From assembly GCF_000202635.1 (NCBI RefSeq), contig NC_015125.1, forward strand, positions 3,906,001-3,970,000: a DNA stretch of 64,000 bases, written 5' to 3'. A program made the translations under genes and the position numbers. The DNA is from Microbacterium testaceum StLB037 (lineage in GTDB: Bacteria > Actinomycetota > Actinomycetes > Actinomycetales > Microbacteriaceae). Numbering within the stretch: the stretch's first letter is position 1; every line of letters starts with the position of its first letter. Shown here one piece after another: positions 25,389-33,443 of this stretch. The notes under the pieces were generated by a model that did no database searches, was not told where the DNA came from, and saw nothing but the letters and a program-made list of their open reading frames with translations.

Positions 25389-25464
25389 GGAAGGTCCCTT
25401 CTCAGAAGTCGGCAGTACCGGAAAAGCCTACGCGCGGCCGGCCGGCGGATGACCGCGCGTGACG

Positions 25465-25788
25465 CCGCGCGACGAACTCCGCCCGAACCGCGGAGTGTGG
25501 AGCGCCTGCCAGCGCCCGCACGCACGCACCGCCGCAGGTGCCCACGCACGAGACCGCGCGACGAACTCCGTCGAACCGCGAGCGTGGACCGCGTGCCAGC
25601 GCCCGCACGCACGCACCAGCAAATGCCCCCGTACGACGCCGCGCGACGGACTCCGGCGAACCGCGAGCGTGGACCGCGTGCCAGCGCCCGCACGCACGCA
25701 CCGCCGCGCAGCAGACGCCCACGCACGACGCCGCGCGACGGACTCCGGCGAACCGCTAGCGTGGAGCGCGTGCCAGCGCCCGCTCGAT
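25465..25788 (+). repeat. Four-copy tandem array ending in the serB promoter and start
   Basis: Units begin with CCGCGCGACG at 25465, 25554, 25639 and 25731 (spacing 89, 85 and 92 bp). Each contains GACTCCG-type sequence, then GCGTGGA, then GTGCCAGCGCCCGC (CTG in unit 1). Only the last unit carries a full TAGCGT box (25757-25762) 7 nt before the GTG of serB; the others have GGAGTGT or GAGCGT there. This fills the only gene-free stretch above 300 bp (25389-25769). Confidence 0.88.
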
Positions 25789-26411
25789 TCCTCGTCGTCC
25801 TCGATGCCGACTCGACCCTGATCCGCAACGAGGTCATCGAACTCCTCGCCGACGAGGCCGGTCGCGGCCCCGAGGTGGCCGCGGCGACCGAAGCCGCGAT
25901 GCGGGGAGAGGTCGACTTCGCGACCAGCCTGCGCTCGCGGGTGAAGGCTCTCGCCGGCGTCCCCACGGAGGCGTTCGCCCGCGCGATCGCCCGTATCGAG
26001 CCGACCCCCGGTGTGCGCGAGCTCATCGCCGCCGTGCACGAGCGCGGCGGTGCCGTGGGCGTCGTCTCGGGTGGGTTCCACGAGGTGCTCGACACCGTCG
26101 CGCCGGATCTCGGTGTCGATGCCTGGCGCGCCAACCGCCTGGTCGCCTCGGGCGGTCTCCTCACCGGAGAGGTCGATGGCGACATCGTGGATGCCACGGC
26201 CAAAGCCGACACCCTGCGCTCCTGGGCCGCGGAGCGCGGCGTGCCTCTTCCCCTCACGCTCGCGATCGGGGACGGCGCCAACGACCTCGAGATGATGGCG
26301 GCCGCCGGCCTCGGCCTCGCGTTCAACGCCAAGCCCGCGGTGCGCGAGCGCGCCGACCTCGTGATCGGCGAGGTCGACCTGTCCGAGGTCATCGCGCTAC
26401 TCCCCCGCTGA
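25770..26411 (+). CDS. serB: Phosphoserine phosphatase
   Basis: A 213-residue HAD-family phosphatase. Motif I is VVLDADSTLIRNEV near residues 9-22, motif II VVSGGFHEVLD near 98-108, the lysine motif in DATAKADTL, and motif III GDGANDLEMM near 168-177. It hydrolyses L-phosphoserine in serine synthesis. It lacks the N-terminal ACT domains of longer SerB forms. The GTG at 25770 fits the leaderless distance from TAGCGT; a GTG 9 nt upstream overlaps the -10 box and is unlikely. Confidence 0.85.
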   Translation: MPAPARFLVVLDADSTLIRNEVIELLADEAGRGPEVAAATEAAMRGEVDFATSLRSRVKALAGVPTEAFARAIARIEPTPGVRELIAAVHERGGAVGVVSGGFHEVLDTVAPDLGVDAWRANRLVASGGLLTGEVDGDIVDATAKADTLRSWAAERGVPLPLTLAIGDGANDLEMMAAAGLGLAFNAKPAVRERADLVIGEVDLSEVIALLPR

Positions 26412-26455
26412 CCCCGTCGAGGCAACCGCCCCCACCCCGCCCCCACCCGCGCAAA

Positions 26456-26480
26456 GGTCCCTGAGCCCGTCGAAGGCACC
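26456..26480. repeat. Dispersed palindromic intergenic element, copy 2
   Basis: It matches the element at 13159-13183 with two substitutions (CCTGTCG to CCCGTCG, GGGACC to GGCACC). It lies between serB and the next hydrolase gene. Confidence 0.65.
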
Positions 26481-26531
26481 GCCCCGCCACACCCCCTCGC
26501 GGATGTCGGAACCCCGCCCTACCCTCGACGC

Positions 26532-27245
26532 ATGAACGTCATCCTGGTTCCCGGTCTGTGGCTCACCGCCTCCTCGTGGGATGCCGTCATCCCCGCCCTT
26601 CTCGAAGCCGGCCATCGCCCCGAGGCCCTGAGCATGCCGGGCATCGGAATCCCAGCCGCCGGCTCGGCGCACATCGGCATCGCCGACTGGATCGACGAGG
26701 TCGTCCGGGTGATCGACCGCGACGACGAGCCGGTCGTCCTCGTCGGTCACTCGGGAGGGGCGAACGTCGTGTGGGGTGCGGCCGATGCGCGGCCCGATCG
26801 GGTCGCACGCGTCGTCTTCGTCGATGCCGTGCCCCCGCTCGACGGCGCGCGGATCTGGGAGTTCCCGATCGTCGACGGGGTCGTTCCGTTCCCGGGGTGG
26901 GATTCCTTCGACGACGAGGAGGTCGCCGACCTCGACGCGCAGACGCGTCACCGCGTCGAGGGCGAGACCACGTGGATCCCCGCCCGCATCCCCACCGATC
27001 CGATCTCCCTCTCGGACGACCGTCGCCACGGCATCCCGATCACCCTGATCACCTGCCTCATGACGTCAGCCGACACGAGGAAACTCATCGACGACGGCGC
27101 CCCGTGGATCGCCGAGCTGGCGGCCGCGGCCGACCTCGAGATCGTGGATCTGCCCGGTGGCCACTGGCCGCAGTTCGCGCAGCCCGACGCCCTCGCCCAG
27201 GCCCTCGTCGCGGCGATCCGCACGGAGCCGGTGCGGGCGCGTTGA
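26532..27245 (+). CDS. Alpha/beta hydrolase
   Basis: A 237-residue alpha/beta hydrolase: oxyanion motif LVPGLWLTASSWD near the N-terminus, nucleophile in LVGHSGGANV near residue 77, and catalytic His in PGGHWPQFAQP near residue 219. The layout matches salicylate-esterase/EstC-like and other small esterases. TACCCT is 6 nt before the ATG, so a leaderless start is likely. Convergent with fabG; no functional link is visible. Confidence 0.8.
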   Translation: MNVILVPGLWLTASSWDAVIPALLEAGHRPEALSMPGIGIPAAGSAHIGIADWIDEVVRVIDRDDEPVVLVGHSGGANVVWGAADARPDRVARVVFVDAVPPLDGARIWEFPIVDGVVPFPGWDSFDDEEVADLDAQTRHRVEGETTWIPARIPTDPISLSDDRRHGIPITLITCLMTSADTRKLIDDGAPWIAELAAAADLEIVDLPGGHWPQFAQPDALAQALVAAIRTEPVRAR

Positions 27246-27298
27246 GGACGGGAGCGAGGTGAGCCGCACGTGCCCGGCTCGTGGTTCGGAGCCTGAGC

Positions 27299-28009
27299 TC
27301 AGTGCCCCATGCCCAGGCCGCCGTCCACCGGGATGACGGCACCCGAGATGTACGCCGCGTCGTCGCCGGCGAGCCACGTCACGACGCCGGCCACCTCGTC
27401 GGGCGAGGCGAACCGCCCCGCGGGGATGTTCTTCTTGTACTCCGCCTGCGTGTCCACCGGCAGTTCGGCGGTCATATCCGTCTCGATGAATCCGGGCGCC
27501 ACCACGTTCGCGGTGATTCCGCGTCCACCCAGCTCACGGGTGAGCGAGCGGGCGAATCCGACGAGGGCGCTCTTGGAGGCGGCGTAGTTGATCTGTCCGG
27601 CCGAGCCGTAGAGACCGACGACGCTGGAGATCAGGATGACGCGCCCCCAGCGAGCCTTGAGCATGCCCTTCGAGGCGCGCTTGACGACGCGGAACGCGCC
27701 GCCGAGGTTGGTGTTCACGACGCTGTCGAAGTCGTCCTCGCTCATGCGGAGAAGCAGCGTGTCCTTCGTGACACCGGCGTTGGCGACGACGACCGCGATC
27801 GGTCCGAGCTCGGCCTCGACCTGGGTGAACGCGGCGTCGACGGCGGCGGCATCCGTCACGTCCGCGCGCACGGTGAGAGTTCCTTCGGGGCCCTCGCCGG
27901 AGCGCGCGGTCACGGCGACGCGCCAGCCCTCCGCCACGAACCGCTCCGCGATGGCGCGTCCGATACCGCGATTTCCTCCGGTGACGACGACGATGCGGTC
28001 CTGCGACAT
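27299..28009 (-). CDS. fabG: 3-oxoacyl-ACP reductase family SDR (FabG-like)
   Basis: A 236-residue short-chain dehydrogenase. The cofactor motif GGNRGIGRAIA is at residues 11-21, NAG in VVANAGVTKD, the catalytic Ser in ILISSVVGLYG and Tyr/Lys in YAASKSAL; the C-terminus has GAVIPVDGGLGMGH. This is the classic FabG/MabA arrangement, reducing 3-oxoacyl-ACP with NADPH. A GGAG ribosome site precedes the ATG at 28009. It stands outside a fatty-acid synthesis cluster, so an alternative SDR substrate cannot be ruled out. Confidence 0.82.
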   Translation of the reverse strand: MSQDRIVVVTGGNRGIGRAIAERFVAEGWRVAVTARSGEGPEGTLTVRADVTDAAAVDAAFTQVEAELGPIAVVVANAGVTKDTLLLRMSEDDFDSVVNTNLGGAFRVVKRASKGMLKARWGRVILISSVVGLYGSAGQINYAASKSALVGFARSLTRELGGRGITANVVAPGFIETDMTAELPVDTQAEYKKNIPAGRFASPDEVAGVVTWLAGDDAAYISGAVIPVDGGLGMGH

Positions 28010-28142
28010 ATGAACTCCTGCATGGCGGGGCGGAAAGGAACCGGCCCAGCCTATCCGCGGCCGCTCGAGGTTTGACACGACCCTCACGGCGCTGGAACGC
28101 TGGAGCGGAGCGCGCCGACCACCGCTCGAGAGAGGGAACGTC

Positions 28143-28949
28143 GTGAGCGACAACAACACCCCCGACCCGAACACCGGCGAAACCGGCGCCACGTCGGGAA
28201 CCGACGCCTCCCCCGAACTGACCAGCGACGCCTCCGCGACGAGCAACGCCGCCCCGGAGGCACCCACGAGCCCCTCGGGGGGCTACGCCGCCGCTCCGCC
28301 GCCCCCGCCCGGGTACGACACCCCGGCGTACGGCTCCTCGGCCCACGCCGGCCCCACCGGCGCCAACGCGAGCGACGCCAGCTCGACCGACGTCAGCCCG
28401 ACCAGCCCCGGCTCGAGCGACGCCGACGCTCCGACGGCCGCGACCACCGGCGGATACGCGGGTGGGTACACGACTCCGCCCGCCCCCGGCTACGGCGCCC
28501 CGGCGGCCGACGCCGCCCCCGCGTATCCGGGTTACCCCACTCCCTCGGCCGACGCCGCCCCCGCCTACGGCGCCACGCCCTACGGAACGCAGGGCTACCC
28601 GGCGCCCGCCTACGGAACCGCTGCATACGGCGCACAGGGCTACTCCGGCTACGGCACGCAGGGCTACGGCTCGTACGCCGCGGCCGCGCGGACGAACGTG
28701 CTCGCGATCATCTCCCTCGTCGGGTCGATCGCGGGATTCTTCATCCTGCCGTTCGCCGGCCCCCTGGTCGGCGTCATCACCGGGCACATCGCTCTCGGCC
28801 AGATCAAGCGGAGCGGCGAAAAGGGTCGTGGCATGGCCCTGACCGGAGTCATCCTCGGCTGGGTGAACATCGCGCTCGCCGTGATCTTCATCGCCTTCAT
28901 CGTCATCGTGGCGATCGCGGGCGCGAGCAGCTCCAGTTACCGCTACTGA
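28143..28949 (+). CDS. DUF4190-type membrane protein with Ala/Pro/Tyr-rich N-terminus
   Basis: This 268-residue protein has a long disordered N-terminal half rich in Ala, Thr, Pro, Gly and Tyr (short YGTQGY-type repeats around residues 138-178). Two membrane helices follow (about 183-212 and 232-260), joined by a loop with GHIALGQIKRSGEKGRGMA, the DUF4190 signature. The GTG start follows GAGGGAAC. A TTGACA box is at 28072-28077. The role is unknown; such proteins are common in Actinobacteria. Confidence 0.78.
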   Translation: MSDNNTPDPNTGETGATSGTDASPELTSDASATSNAAPEAPTSPSGGYAAAPPPPPGYDTPAYGSSAHAGPTGANASDASSTDVSPTSPGSSDADAPTAATTGGYAGGYTTPPAPGYGAPAADAAPAYPGYPTPSADAAPAYGATPYGTQGYPAPAYGTAAYGAQGYSGYGTQGYGSYAAAARTNVLAIISLVGSIAGFFILPFAGPLVGVITGHIALGQIKRSGEKGRGMALTGVILGWVNIALAVIFIAFIVIVAIAGASSSSYRY

Positions 28950-28991
28950 ACGGTCCGCGTCCCACGCGAACGGGCGTACCCTGGGGGGACC

Positions 28992-29372
28992 GTGAAGACT
29001 TCGCAGCGCGCCCTTTCAGCGACGTCTCTCCCGCAGGCCCCGCGGGAAGACGCCGGTTCCCGTTTCACCAAGTACATGGTGATGATGGGGATCCGCATCG
29101 CCTGCTTCGTGCTGATGGCGGTTGTGCACCCGTACGGCTGGTACACGTTCGTCTTCGCGGCCGGGGCGATCTTCCTCCCCTATCTCGCCGTCATCGTGGC
29201 GAATGTGGGCGCCGACGTGGGGGCGCGCACCGCCGAGACGCCCGAGCGGCAGATCGAGGCCCCCGGCGCGACGACGCCGACGCCGCCTCCCGCGGCACCG
29301 ACCGTCATCCGTATCGCCGAGACGCCGCGACTCGACGCCCCTCGCGACGCCCCTCGCGACGACGCATCGTGA
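28992..29372 (+). CDS. DUF3099 family membrane protein
   Basis: A 126-residue protein. The N-terminal region has SRFTKYMVMMGIRIACFVL, then two close membrane helices (about residues 32-50 and 52-75) and a Pro/Thr-rich cytoplasmic tail. This matches the small actinobacterial DUF3099 family. The GTG start follows GGGGGGAC. Its stop overlaps the start of the next small gene (GTGA), forming a three-gene unit with SURF1. Confidence 0.78.
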   Translation: MKTSQRALSATSLPQAPREDAGSRFTKYMVMMGIRIACFVLMAVVHPYGWYTFVFAAGAIFLPYLAVIVANVGADVGARTAETPERQIEAPGATTPTPPPAAPTVIRIAETPRLDAPRDAPRDDAS

Positions 29373-29575
29373 ACGCCGAGGCCGCGGAATGCTCGCGAGC
29401 CGGATGCCGTGACACCGCCGTCTGGGCGATCCGGTGGCGCAATCCCCGGATCCACACCGTCGACCGCCGGAAGACCTGGGTGGCGTGCGCCGAGCACGTC
29501 GTCTACCTCCGGGAGTTCCTGAGCGCGCGCGACTTCCCCGTCGAGGTGCAGGCACTGGCGGGGGAAGCGTCGTGA
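29369..29575 (+). CDS. Small conserved Cys/His protein, function unknown
   Basis: A 68-residue protein with Cys at residues 8 and 13 and a later CAEH, spaced like a small zinc site, and the core AIRWRNPRIHTVDRRKTW. It begins with GTG overlapping the DUF3099 stop and ends overlapping the SURF1 start, so translation is coupled on both sides. I recognise it as a conserved small actinobacterial hypothetical but know no function. Its place next to SURF1 suggests, without proof, a link with cytochrome oxidase or metal handling. Confidence 0.75.
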   Translation: MNAEAAECSRAGCRDTAVWAIRWRNPRIHTVDRRKTWVACAEHVVYLREFLSARDFPVEVQALAGEAS

Positions 29576-30465
29576 GCGCCCGGGAGATGCCCGCCGGCGC
29601 GCGGTGGGCCATGTACGTGGGCATCGCGATCCTGTTCGCGATCGCCTGCGCCTACCTCTCGAACTGGCAGTTCTCCCGCAACGCGGAGCGCAGCGAGCAA
29701 CTGCAGCTCGTCGCCGAGAACTACGACGCGGCCCCCGTCCCCCTGGGCGACCTCCTGGCTCCGGGTGCCGACCTCACTCCATCCGACGAATGGCGACCGG
29801 TTCGCCTCGAGGGGCAGTACCTGCCCGACGAACAGCTCCTGGTGCGCAACCGGGCGCACAACGGCTCGGCCGCCTACGAGCAGCTCGTCCCGTTCCGCCT
29901 CACCGACGGCCGCACGTTCCTCGTCGACCGTGGGTGGCTGCCGCCGGGAAACAGTCAGTCTCTGCCCGACGACATCCCCGCCCCTCCGTCGGGCGAGGTC
30001 ACCGTCGAGGTCCGGCTGCGACCGGGCGAGGCGGCTCCGACATCCGGTCGGACCGCTGAAGCCGGCCAGGTGCCCACCATCAACCTCGGTCTCGTCGCGG
30101 AGCAGACGGGTCCCATCGAGCCGGGCGCTTACGGCCTGCTCATGTCGGAGAACCCGGCACCGGCCACCGCGCCCCTCACCGTCGATCCGCCGAGCGACGA
30201 CCCCGGCCCCTACCTCTCGTACGCGATCCAGTGGATCCTCTTCGCGCTCATGGGGTTCGGCTTCATCACCTACGTGATCGTCAGCGAGCGCAAGCTCCGC
30301 CGCGAGGAAGCGGACGACGAAGACTTCGATGAGCCCGTCCCCGCCCCCGTGGCCGAACACCTCGAGCCCCGCCGCCGCGTCGACCCCGTCGCCCTGCACC
30401 GCGCGCGCAAGCGCCCGAAGGACCGCGACGCCGACGACGAGGACGCCCTGCTCGACGCGCGGTGA
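29572..30465 (+). CDS. SURF1 family cytochrome oxidase biogenesis protein
   Basis: A 297-residue SURF1 protein. An N-terminal membrane helix (about residues 12-31) is followed by NWQFSRNAER, the extracytoplasmic domain with PVRLEGQYLPDEQLLVRNR and FLVDRGWLPPG, and a second helix near residues 224-246. The tail is charged (Asp/Glu/Arg-rich). SURF1 helps heme a insertion into cytochrome c oxidase, in line with ctaA and ctaB further right in the window. The GTG start overlaps the previous stop. Confidence 0.88.
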   Translation: MSAREMPAGARWAMYVGIAILFAIACAYLSNWQFSRNAERSEQLQLVAENYDAAPVPLGDLLAPGADLTPSDEWRPVRLEGQYLPDEQLLVRNRAHNGSAAYEQLVPFRLTDGRTFLVDRGWLPPGNSQSLPDDIPAPPSGEVTVEVRLRPGEAAPTSGRTAEAGQVPTINLGLVAEQTGPIEPGAYGLLMSENPAPATAPLTVDPPSDDPGPYLSYAIQWILFALMGFGFITYVIVSERKLRREEADDEDFDEPVPAPVAEHLEPRRRVDPVALHRARKRPKDRDADDEDALLDAR

Positions 30466-30473
30466 ACCGGCGC

Positions 30474-30495
30474 GGATGCCGGGGCTGTGGCATCC
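30474..30495. terminator. GGATGCC/GGCATCC hairpin between SURF1 and the ABC-F gene
   Basis: A 7-bp stem (30474-30480 with 30489-30495) and 8-nt loop between two converging stop codons, built from the motif that is over-represented throughout the window. Confidence 0.55.
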
Positions 30496-30519
30496 GGTCC
30501 TCGAAGAACCGACCGCAGG

Positions 30520-32118
30520 TTACGCCAGCGTGATCAGGTCCGCGTAGTCGCGGCCCCAGATGTCTTCGACGCCGTCGGGGAGGATCAGCACCCGCTCGGG
30601 GTTGAGCGCCTCGACGGCCCCCTCGTCGTGCGAGACGAGCACGACAGCGCCCTCGTAGTGCGCGAGAGCGCCGAGGATCTCCTCGCGAGACGCGGGGTCG
30701 AGGTTGTTGGTGGGCTCATCCAGCAGCAGCATGTTCGCCGACGACACCACGAGCGTTGCGAGCGACAGACGCGTCTTCTCTCCACCCGAGAGCACGCCCG
30801 CGGGCTTCAGGACGTCGTCACCGACGAAGAGGAACGATCCGAGCACCTTCCGGGCCTCGGTCGCGGTGATGTGCGGAGCCGACGACATCATGTTCTCGAG
30901 CACGGAGCGGTTCACGTCGAGGTTCTCGTGCTCCTGCGCGTAGTAGCCGATCTTCAGACCGTGCCCGGGCTCGAGCTGACCGGTATCGGGCTGGTCGACG
31001 CCGGCCAAGATACGCAGCAGCGTCGTCTTTCCCGCGCCGTTGAGGCCCAGGATGACCACGCGCGAGCCGCGGTCGATCGCGAGGTCGACGTCGGTGAAGA
31101 TCTCGAGCGACCCGTACGACTTCGACAGACCGGATGCCATGAGCGGCGTCTTGCCGCACGGCGCGGGCTTCGGGAAGCGCAGTTTCGCGACCCGCTCCTC
31201 GGCACGCACCTCGTCGAGGCCCGAGAGCATCTTCTCGGCGCGCGCGACCATCTGGTGCGCGGCCGCGGCCTTCGAGGCCTTGGCACCGAAGCGCGCGGCC
31301 TGCAGCTGCAGCGCGGTGGCCTTCTTCTCGACGTTGACGCGCTCCTTCTTGCGGCGCTCCTCGTCGGCCACCCGCTGGCGCAGGTAGTTCTTCCAGTTCA
31401 TGTTGTAGATGTCGATGACCTGGCGGTTGGCATCCAGATAGAAGACGCGATTGACCGTCTCGCCGACGAGCTCGACATCGTGCGAGATCACGATGAGCCC
31501 GCCCTTGTAGCCCTTCAAGAACTCGCGGAGCCACACGACGCTGTCGGCGTCGAGGTGGTTGGTCGGCTCGTCGAGGATCATCGTCTGCGCATCCGAGAAC
31601 AGAATGCGCGCGAGCTCGATACGCCGACGCTGACCACCCGAGAGGGTCTTCAGAGGCTGGTCGAGGATGCGGTCGGGAAGCGACAGGTTGTGGGCGATGG
31701 ATGCCGCCTCGGCCTCCGCCGCGTACCCGCCCGCCGCTTCGAAGCGCTCCGTGAGGTTGCCGTACTTCTTCATCGCCTTCGCGGCGACCGCCGGGTCGTC
31801 GTCGCCCATGGCCATCGACGCCTCGTGCATGCCGAGGGCGAGCGAACCGAGTCCCCGGGCGTCGAGGATGCGCGTGCGGGCGAGCATCTCGGGGTCACCG
31901 GAGCGGGGATCCTGCGGAAGGTAGCCGAGCTCGCCGGAGCGGTCGACGCCGCCGTTCGAGGGCAGCAGGTCGCCGGCGAGCACCTTGGTGAGCGTGGTCT
32001 TGCCCGCGCCGTTGCGCCCGACGAGGCCGATCTTGTCGCCGTCGGAGACGCGGAACGCCACGTCGGACATGAGCACGCGGGCGCCCACGCGGATCTCGAG
32101 GTCGTGCACGGCGAGCAC
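30520..32118 (-). CDS. ABC-F family ATPase
   Basis: A 532-residue protein with two ABC domains and no membrane helices. Walker A GRNGAGKTT (about 35-43) and GLNGAGKTT (about 355-363); signatures LSGGQRRRIELAR and LSGGEKTRLSLA; Walker B with ILDEPTNHLD and LLDEPTNNLD, both followed by SHD. The inter-domain linker (about 235-300) is rich in Lys, Arg, Ala and Glu. ABC-F proteins act on the ribosome (translation factors or antibiotic protection). The GTG at 32118 gives the usual MLAVHDLEIRVG-type N-terminus. A TATACT -10 lies about 55 nt upstream on the minus strand. Confidence 0.88.
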   Translation of the reverse strand: MLAVHDLEIRVGARVLMSDVAFRVSDGDKIGLVGRNGAGKTTLTKVLAGDLLPSNGGVDRSGELGYLPQDPRSGDPEMLARTRILDARGLGSLALGMHEASMAMGDDDPAVAAKAMKKYGNLTERFEAAGGYAAEAEAASIAHNLSLPDRILDQPLKTLSGGQRRRIELARILFSDAQTMILDEPTNHLDADSVVWLREFLKGYKGGLIVISHDVELVGETVNRVFYLDANRQVIDIYNMNWKNYLRQRVADEERRKKERVNVEKKATALQLQAARFGAKASKAAAAHQMVARAEKMLSGLDEVRAEERVAKLRFPKPAPCGKTPLMASGLSKSYGSLEIFTDVDLAIDRGSRVVILGLNGAGKTTLLRILAGVDQPDTGQLEPGHGLKIGYYAQEHENLDVNRSVLENMMSSAPHITATEARKVLGSFLFVGDDVLKPAGVLSGGEKTRLSLATLVVSSANMLLLDEPTNNLDPASREEILGALAHYEGAVVLVSHDEGAVEALNPERVLILPDGVEDIWGRDYADLITLA

Positions 32119-32347
32119 AGCGAACGTCCGTTCTTCGGGGTCGGGGATCAGCCAGAGAATGGCCAGCCACCCAGTATAAGACGCGCCCCTGCATGCCCGC
32201 CGACAGCCTCGTTTCCGACGACGACGCCCGCCGTCTTCGCCGCCCCGAGCAGACGCGAAAGCCTCGGGCCCGATAGCTCGGCGTCGAGACGATCGCCCGG
32301 ATTCTCGGCATCCCGGTTTGCGTTCTCACCCGAACCCTGACCTAAAC

Positions 32348-32366
32348 TAAGCCTATCCTTACCTAA
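32348..32366 (+). promoter_or_regulatory. DtxR/IdeR-like iron box upstream of the siderophore importer
   Basis: TAAGCCTATCCTTACCTAA matches the 19-bp DtxR/IdeR consensus at about 13 positions, best in the right half. It ends 18 nt before the GTG of the binding-protein gene. A 15-nt stretch is shared in large part with the box before the siderophore-interacting protein gene. Iron-bound repressor would shut the importer down. Confidence 0.75.
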
Positions 32367-32383
32367 CACGCAGGAGGCTCTTC

Positions 32384-33421
32384 GTGTCCCGATTCCGCGC
32401 TCTGGCGGCCCTCGCCGTCGGTTCCGCTCTCGTCCTTTCCGGCTGCGCCGGCACATCGGCCGCCTCCGGAGGGTCGGACGCGTCGTCCTCCTCCGCGAGC
32501 GACGCCTTCCCGGTCACGATCGACCACGCCTTCGGCGAGACGACGATCCCCGCGGCGCCGAAGCGCGTCGTCACCGTCAGCTGGGGCAACCAGGAAGCCG
32601 CGCTCGCCCTCGGCGTCGTGCCGGTGGCCATGCCCAAGGTGACCTGGGGCGACGAGGACGGCGACGGCCTCCTCCCCTGGGTCAAGGACAAGCTCGACGA
32701 GCTGGGCGCCGCTACCCCCACCCTCATGGACGAGACGAACGGCTTCGACTACGAGGCGATCGCCGACGCCAAGCCCGACGTCATCCTCGGCGCGTACTCC
32801 GGGATGACGCAGGAGCAGTACGACACGCTCAGCAAGATCGCTCCCGTCGTCGCCTTCCCCGAGATCGCCTGGGGCACTTCCTGGGAGCAGATGACCCTGA
32901 CGGATGCCAAGGCCCTGGGCCTCGAGGCAGAGGGCGAGAAGCTGGTCTCCGACCTCGAAGCCCACGTCACCGACGAGGCGGCGAAGTACCCCGCGCTCGC
33001 CGGGAAGAAGACGCTCTTCACGTACCTCGACCCCACCGACCTCAGCACCGTCGGGTACTACTCCCTCAAGGACCCCCGCGCGCTCTACCTCAGCGAGATC
33101 GGCATGACGCCGTCCTCCGCCGTCGAGACCTCGAGCAAGGACAGCTCGACGTTCTGGTTCACGCAGAGCACCGAGAACATCGAGACGTTCTCCGACGTCG
33201 ACGTCATCGTCGGCTACGGCACGTCCGAACTCCTCACCCAGCTGCAGGGCGACCCGCTGTGGTCGCGCATCCCCGCCGTGAAGTCGGGCGCGGCAGCGCT
33301 GCTCACCGACAACACCACCCTGGCCGCCGCCGCCAACCCCAGCCCGCTGTCCATCGGCACGAGCTACGGCGACGAGTACATCGCCACGGTCGGCGAGGCC
33401 GCCACGAAGGCCGGTTCGTGA
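32384..33421 (+). CDS. Iron-siderophore ABC transporter substrate-binding lipoprotein
   Basis: A 345-residue FepB/FhuD-type binding protein. A signal peptide ends in the lipobox LVLSGCAG, with Cys near residue 22, followed by a Ser/Ala-rich linker. The class III binding-protein core includes KRVVTVSWGNQEAALALGV and YEAIADAKPDVILGAYSGM. It captures ferric siderophore at the cell surface and hands it to the two permeases. CAGGAGG precedes the GTG start. First gene of a four-gene importer operon, under a DtxR-like box. Confidence 0.92.
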   Translation: MSRFRALAALAVGSALVLSGCAGTSAASGGSDASSSSASDAFPVTIDHAFGETTIPAAPKRVVTVSWGNQEAALALGVVPVAMPKVTWGDEDGDGLLPWVKDKLDELGAATPTLMDETNGFDYEAIADAKPDVILGAYSGMTQEQYDTLSKIAPVVAFPEIAWGTSWEQMTLTDAKALGLEAEGEKLVSDLEAHVTDEAAKYPALAGKKTLFTYLDPTDLSTVGYYSLKDPRALYLSEIGMTPSSAVETSSKDSSTFWFTQSTENIETFSDVDVIVGYGTSELLTQLQGDPLWSRIPAVKSGAAALLTDNTTLAAAANPSPLSIGTSYGDEYIATVGEAATKAGS

Positions 33422-33443
33422 CCCTCTCGGCACTCCCCGCCCG

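Noticed and set aside
25465..25788. CRISPR array
   Set aside because: The units are 85-92 bp and nearly contiguous, with no short repeat plus unique spacer pattern, and no cas gene is near. The units match the serB promoter instead.
23396..26479. Very long open frame on the minus strand across glgC and serB
   Set aside because: It overlaps luxS and runs antisense to glgC and serB, which have full family motifs. Its translation is Arg/Ser-rich and of the kind produced by GC-rich antisense frames.
32148..32456. Short minus-strand frame upstream of the siderophore-binding protein gene
   Set aside because: It overlaps the signal peptide region of the binding protein and the iron box, and has no recognisable domain or ribosome site.
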